Assembly (NCBI GenBank): GCA_009843735.1
Contig: VYCW01000118.1
Span: 1-64,000 of the forward strand
Length of the DNA stretch: 64,000 bases
DNA from: Acidimicrobiaceae bacterium
Lineage (GTDB): Bacteria > Actinomycetota > Acidimicrobiia > Acidimicrobiales > Aldehydirespiratoraceae
Direction: 5' to 3'
In this document: positions 59,442 to 64,000 of the stretch, in pieces
Layout of the letters: every line of letters starts with the position of its first letter
How positions within the stretch are numbered: position 1 is the first letter of the stretch
The notes under the pieces: generated by a model
What the model was told of the DNA's origin: nothing
What the model saw: the letters and a program-made list of their open reading frames with translations, nothing else
Databases searched by the model: none
Made by a program: the position numbers and the translations under genes

Positions 59442-59480
59442 GCAGGGGCCGGTCGGGCGCACTCCGGTGGAGGGGCGGCT

Positions 59481-60584
59481 GTGCGAGTGCGCTCGTTGTC
59501 GCTGACGGACTTCAGGTCCTACGCCAGAGCCGAGGTGGAGTTCGCGGCAGGCCTGACCGCGGTTGTCGGTCCTAACGGTCAGGGCAAGACCAACCTGCTG
59601 GAGGCAATCGGCTTCGCGGCCGGGCTGGGCTCGCTGCGGGGTGCGTCGGAGGCCGCCCTCATCCGGGACGGTGCCGAGTCTGCGGTGGTGCGCTGCCTGG
59701 CGGAGGCATCCGACGGCCGGGAGGTTCGCATCGAGGCGGAGCTGGCCCGGTCCAGACCGAACCGGGTGCGGGTCAACAATCAGCCTGTAGCCCGACGACG
59801 GGATCTGGTCGGTGTGCTCACTGCCACGGTGTTCTCACCCGAGGATCTTGACTTGGTGAAGGGCGAGCCTGCCCGCCGGCGTCGCTGGATCGACGGCGCC
59901 CTGACCGCGGTCCGCCCGCCGCTGGGGGCATTGCGGAGCGAGGTGGACCGGATTCTCCGCCAGCGGAACACCCTGTTGCGCCAGGCCGGGGGCCGGGCCA
60001 GCGACGATGTGGCCATAACCCTGGATGTCTGGGACTCCAGGCTTGCCGCGGCCGGTGACGAGCTGCGGGCTTGCCGCCAGAAATTACTGGACGCACTGGA
60101 GCCCCGGATTCGCTCGCACTACGCGCAGATCGCCAGGGATCGAAGCGATACGGACACCAGCTATGTGTCCAGCTGGGGAGAAGGCTCCCTGGCAGCCGCG
60201 CTAGCGGAGGCGCGACCCGACGATCTGAGACGGGCGACCAGCACGGTAGGACCGCACCGTGACGACGTTCTGCTGCGTATCGGGGGGCTGCCGGCGCGAA
60301 GCCATGCCTCGCAGGGCGAGCAGCGGTCCCTGGCCCTGGCCCTGCGGCTGGCGGTGGACGCCGAGGTACGCGAGCGTCGGGACGTGCAACCGGTGCTGCT
60401 GCTCGATGACGTTTTCTCGGAGTTGGACGCCGACCGGGCGGCCGCCTTGCTGGACGCGCTGCCGCGCAGCCAGCGGATACTCACCACCGCGACGGGCCTG
60501 CCCGCCGGGGTCCGCTCCGACCAGCTGATCCGCCTCGCCGGCGGAGCGGCGCAAACCGTCGTCGTCACCGAGACGCCCTCGTGA
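59481..60584 (+). CDS. recF: DNA replication/repair protein RecF
   Basis: LSLTDFRSYARAEVEFAAGLTAVVGPNGQGKTNLLEAI; SQGEQRSLALALRLA; LLLDDVFSELDADRAAAL. Confidence 0.95.
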   Translation: MRVRSLSLTDFRSYARAEVEFAAGLTAVVGPNGQGKTNLLEAIGFAAGLGSLRGASEAALIRDGAESAVVRCLAEASDGREVRIEAELARSRPNRVRVNNQPVARRRDLVGVLTATVFSPEDLDLVKGEPARRRRWIDGALTAVRPPLGALRSEVDRILRQRNTLLRQAGGRASDDVAITLDVWDSRLAAAGDELRACRQKLLDALEPRIRSHYAQIARDRSDTDTSYVSSWGEGSLAAALAEARPDDLRRATSTVGPHRDDVLLRIGGLPARSHASQGEQRSLALALRLAVDAEVRERRDVQPVLLLDDVFSELDADRAAALLDALPRSQRILTTATGLPAGVRSDQLIRLAGGAAQTVVVTETPS

Positions 60585-60883
60585 GCGGGCTCGAGGATGC
60601 GCCCGTCCCGCTGGGGGACGCCCTGGAACGCCTCTTGGGCTCGATGGATGCCCCGCCGACGGATCTCCTCTCGACGGTGTTCCAGCGGTGGGAGGAGGTG
60701 GTGGGCCCCGAGGTGGCCCGTCACTGCCGCCCGGCTGCGATCGAGGAGGAGCGCCTAGTCGTGCTCGCTTCCGACGCCACATGGGCCAGCGAGGTGCAGT
60801 GGCTGGCAAGCGACGTGCTGGCCCGCATCAATGAGATGTCGACCGCGGGACGGCTGGAATCGCTTACAGTCCGGGTCGAATAG
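60581..60883 (+). CDS. DUF721 family protein
   Basis: VFQRWEEVVGPEVARHCRPAAIEEERLVVLASDATWASEVQWLASDVLARIN; between recF and gyrB. Confidence 0.9.
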   Translation: MSGLEDAPVPLGDALERLLGSMDAPPTDLLSTVFQRWEEVVGPEVARHCRPAAIEEERLVVLASDATWASEVQWLASDVLARINEMSTAGRLESLTVRVE

Positions 60884-61113
60884 GCATCCTGATGCGCGCC
60901 GCGGCCGGGCCTGCGCTGGTAGAATCAGAGCCGTGATCGGCGGCGCGATTCAGGGCTCTCGCCCGGGTCTGCGCCCCCGGCCCGCCCGGTCCTCGTCTGC
61001 TGTGGCCGGGTCGTGGCAGTGAGAGGGCGCGGCTCCCGCACCGGCGCACTGGCAGACCCCCAATCCGACGTTGCCAGGCTCAGCTGTGGCCGGGCAAGGA
61101 AGGCCGATCACTC

Positions 61114-63177
61114 GTGACATCCGACGTCAGCACCGCGGAGGCGAGACAGCAGACTTCATCCGTAGACGGCCCGTCCTATGGCGCGCTCGAAATCACCGTC
61201 CTCGAGGGCCTGGAGGCCGTGCGGGAGCGGCCCAGCATGTACATCGGGTCTACGGGGCCCACGGGGCTGCACCACCTCGTATGGGAGGTCGTGGACAACT
61301 CGGTGGACGAGGCCATGGCCGGGTATTGCACCCGCATCGACGTGACCCTGCACGCCGACGGCTCCTGCGAGGTCGGCGACGACGGGCGCGGCATTCCCGT
61401 GGAGCCCCATCCCCTCCACGACGAGGTACCAGCCGCGGAGTTGGTGATGACGCTGCTGCACGCCGGGGGGAAGTTCGGCGGCGACGGCTACAAGATCTCG
61501 GGTGGCCTCCACGGAGTCGGCGTATCGGTGGTGAACGCGCTGTCGGAGCGGCTCGAGGTGGACATTTACCGGGCCGGGCAGCAACACCGCATGACGTTCG
61601 TTGGCGGGGGTCAGATCGAGGAGGCCCTGTCGGTGCGGGGAGCGGCCCCGGACGTCGACGGCGAGCCTCGAACCGGGACCGCGATCCGCTTCTGGCCCGA
61701 CCCGTCCGTCCTGGAGGACGTGACTTTCCGGTACCAGACCGTGGCCGAGCGCCTGGAGATGATGGCGTTCCTCAACCGGGGCCTGGAGATCCGAGTCCGC
61801 GACCTCAGATCTGGTCCGCATGGGCACTCGGAGTGGAGATCGTTCCGCTATGACGGCGGCATCAGCGACTACGTCGATCGGCTGAACCAGTCGAAGGTCC
61901 GCCTGTTCGACGCGGTCGGGCATTTCTCGGGTGCGGAGAACATCGACGACAACCCCCACGAGGTCGAGGTGGCGTTCCAGTGGAACACCGGGTTCAACAC
62001 CGACGGCCTGCACAGTTTCGCCAACGGCATCTCCACTATCGACGGGGGCATGCACGAGCAGGGTTTCCGGGCCGCGCTGACCCGCACCGTCAACGCCTAC
62101 GCCCGCGAGAAGGGCCTGCTGAAGGAGAAGGCCGACAACCTTCAGGGCGAGGACATCCGGGAAGGCCTCACCGCCATAGTCAGCGTCAGGATCGGCAAGC
62201 CTCAGTTCGAGGGCCAGACCAAGGCCAAGCTCGGCAACATGTCGATGCGGTCCTTCGTGGAGCGGGTCACCAACCGCTATCTCGCCGAATGGCTCGAGGA
62301 GCATCCGGCCGAAGCGAAGAGGGCGGTGCTGAAGGCGGTGGCCGCCTCCGCGGCCCGGGAGGCCGCGGCCAGGGTGCGGTCCGAGGTCCGCTCCAAGTCG
62401 CTGCTGGACGGGGCGGGGATGCCCGACAAGCTCAAGGACTGCACCTCCACCGACTCGGCCCGGCGGGAGCTGTTCATCGTGGAGGGAGATTCCGCCGGCG
62501 GGTCCGCGGTGCGAGCCCGCGACCCAGAGACGCAGGCCGTGCTTCCCATCCGGGGCAAGATCCTCAACGTCGAGCGGGCCCGCATCGACCGGATGCTCAA
62601 GAACAACGAGATCCAGGCGATCATCGCCGCCCTGGGCACCGGCATAGGCGGCCTGCACGGCTCCAACGGCAACTCCGATGGCAGCTCCAACGGCAGTACG
62701 GCCAGTGACGAGGGCTGCGACATCGGCAAGGCCAGGTACCACAAGGTGATCGTGCTCGCTGACGCCGACGTGGATGGGAGCCACATCCGCACGCTGCTGC
62801 TGACCTTCTTCTACCGCCAGATGCGGCCCCTGGTCGAGGCCGGCTACGTGTACGTGGCCCAGCCGCCCCTGTACTCCACCAAGGTCTCGAACTCGAAGAC
62901 TGTCTACCTGCTCGACGATGCCGCCAAGGACGCCTTCCTGGCCGAGCGGCCCAAGCACAATCGCGAGTTCCAGCGGCTGAAGGGCCTCGGCGAGATGGAT
63001 TGGGACGAGCTGCGCTCAACCACTATGGACCCCCGTACCCGCAGCCTGCTTCAGGTGTCCGTCGAGGAGGCCGCCATCGCTGATCAGGTGATCTCTGTGC
63101 TCATGGGTGACGATGTCGAACTGCGCAAGAACTTCATCGTCACCAACGCCAGAGAAGTCCGGAACCTCGACTTCTAG
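61114..63177 (+). CDS. gyrB: DNA gyrase subunit B with low-complexity insert in the Toprim region
   Basis: [80 protein letters not shown]. Confidence 0.97.
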   Translation: MTSDVSTAEARQQTSSVDGPSYGALEITVLEGLEAVRERPSMYIGSTGPTGLHHLVWEVVDNSVDEAMAGYCTRIDVTLHADGSCEVGDDGRGIPVEPHPLHDEVPAAELVMTLLHAGGKFGGDGYKISGGLHGVGVSVVNALSERLEVDIYRAGQQHRMTFVGGGQIEEALSVRGAAPDVDGEPRTGTAIRFWPDPSVLEDVTFRYQTVAERLEMMAFLNRGLEIRVRDLRSGPHGHSEWRSFRYDGGISDYVDRLNQSKVRLFDAVGHFSGAENIDDNPHEVEVAFQWNTGFNTDGLHSFANGISTIDGGMHEQGFRAALTRTVNAYAREKGLLKEKADNLQGEDIREGLTAIVSVRIGKPQFEGQTKAKLGNMSMRSFVERVTNRYLAEWLEEHPAEAKRAVLKAVAASAAREAAARVRSEVRSKSLLDGAGMPDKLKDCTSTDSARRELFIVEGDSAGGSAVRARDPETQAVLPIRGKILNVERARIDRMLKNNEIQAIIAALGTGIGGLHGSNGNSDGSSNGSTASDEGCDIGKARYHKVIVLADADVDGSHIRTLLLTFFYRQMRPLVEAGYVYVAQPPLYSTKVSNSKTVYLLDDAAKDAFLAERPKHNREFQRLKGLGEMDWDELRSTTMDPRTRSLLQVSVEEAAIADQVISVLMGDDVELRKNFIVTNAREVRNLDF

Positions 63178-63197
63178 CCCGGCCCCGGAGCGGTCCC

Positions 63198-64000
63198 ATG
63201 AGCGACGTGACTGAAGTACCGGCCGGCGGTCCAGGCGATCCCGTCCCCGGCCAGGGCACCGGCGTGACGGTCGTTGAGATCCAGGAGGAGATGGAGAGCT
63301 CCTTCCTGGAGTACGCCATGTCGGTCATCATCAGCCGGGCCCTGCCCGACGCTCGGGATGGCCTCAAGCCAGTGCACCGTCGGATCCTGTGGTCCATGTA
63401 CGACCAGGGCTTCCGTCCCGATCGGGGCCACGTGAAGTGCGCCCGAGTGGTGGGCGATGTGATGGCCCGGTTCCATCCCCACGGCGATGCCGCCATCTAC
63501 GACGCCCTGGCCCGCATGGCGCAGCCCTTCTCGCTCCAGCACCCCCTCATCGACTTCCACGGGAACTACGGGTCTCCCGAGGATCCGCCGGCCGCGGCCC
63601 GCTACACCGAGTGCCGGCTGGACGCGCTGGCCATGTCGATGCTGGCCGACATCGGTGAGGACACCGTCGACTTCGTCGACAACTACTCCGGGGACTTCAC
63701 CGAGCCCGCGGTGCTGCCCGCCCGCCTGCCCAACCTGTTGGTGAACGGAAGCCAGGGAATCGCGGTGGGCATGGCCACCTCCATCCCCCCGCACAATCTC
63801 GCCGAGGTGATCGACGCGGTGGTGCACCTGCTGGAGAATCCCGACGCCGGCACCGAGGACCTGATGGCGCACCTGCATGGCCCGGACTTCCCCACCGGCG
63901 GCCAGATCCTCGGCCGGACCGGGTTCGAGTCGGCCTACCGCACCGGGCGCGGCTCGGTGAAGATCCGGGCCGAGGTCGCAGTCGTTGAGACGGCCGGGGG
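63198..64000 (+). CDS. gyrA: DNA gyrase subunit A, 3'-truncated by window edge
   Basis: Translated by hand: [84 protein letters not shown]; continues open to window end. Confidence 0.96.
   Translation, partial: MSDVTEVPAGGPGDPVPGQGTGVTVVEIQEEMESSFLEYAMSVIISRALPDARDGLKPVHRRILWSMYDQGFRPDRGHVKCARVVGDVMARFHPHGDAAIYDALARMAQPFSLQHPLIDFHGNYGSPEDPPAAARYTECRLDALAMSMLADIGEDTVDFVDNYSGDFTEPAVLPARLPNLLVNGSQGIAVGMATSIPPHNLAEVIDAVVHLLENPDAGTEDLMAHLHGPDFPTGGQILGRTGFESAYRTGRGSVKIRAEVAVVETAG

Noticed and set aside
61156-62958. 600-aa minus-strand ORF opposite gyrB
   Set aside because: Antisense to an unambiguous gyrB; shadow ORF.

Overview
High-GC actinobacterial-type chromosomal segment, probably Acidimicrobiia-like (lineage is an inference). 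From about 34 kb to the end it carries the conserved origin-proximal replication and cell-envelope neighbourhood: rpsF-ssb-rpsR-rplI-dnaB, cca, DUF6049, ECF sigma/anti-sigma, trxB-trxA, CwlM-like, parB-parA with a parS site, rsmG, jag, yidC, yidD, rnpA, rpmH, dnaA, dnaN, recF, DUF721, gyrB and the start of gyrA. The left half is metabolic and transport: an N-methylglutamate-synthase-like cluster (glutamine synthetase family/GATase/GXGXG/FMN synthase), a TRAP transporter, bioB with a previously uncalled bsaP-like gene, a Liv-type ABC operon with two paralogous coiled-coil-tethered binding proteins, and acyl-CoA genes. Most notable observations: (1) a dispersed modular repeat of about 95 nt, open in 5 of 6 frames, with about 10 core copies; it is intergenic and also sits in-frame inside two conserved protein genes (an MFS transporter and a DUF5318 protein), resembling Rickettsia palindromic elements in behaviour; (2) an ECF sigma factor missed by the ORF track because its frame has no ATG/GTG/TTG start; (3) its anti-sigma partner, which has a Met/Ala/Glu-rich extracytoplasmic segment and lies just upstream of thioredoxin genes; (4) a CwlM-like protein lacking recognisable amidase zinc motifs, in a neighbourhood where murJ appears to be replaced by degV. 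No CRISPR arrays, rRNA genes, tRNA genes or transposases were recognised.
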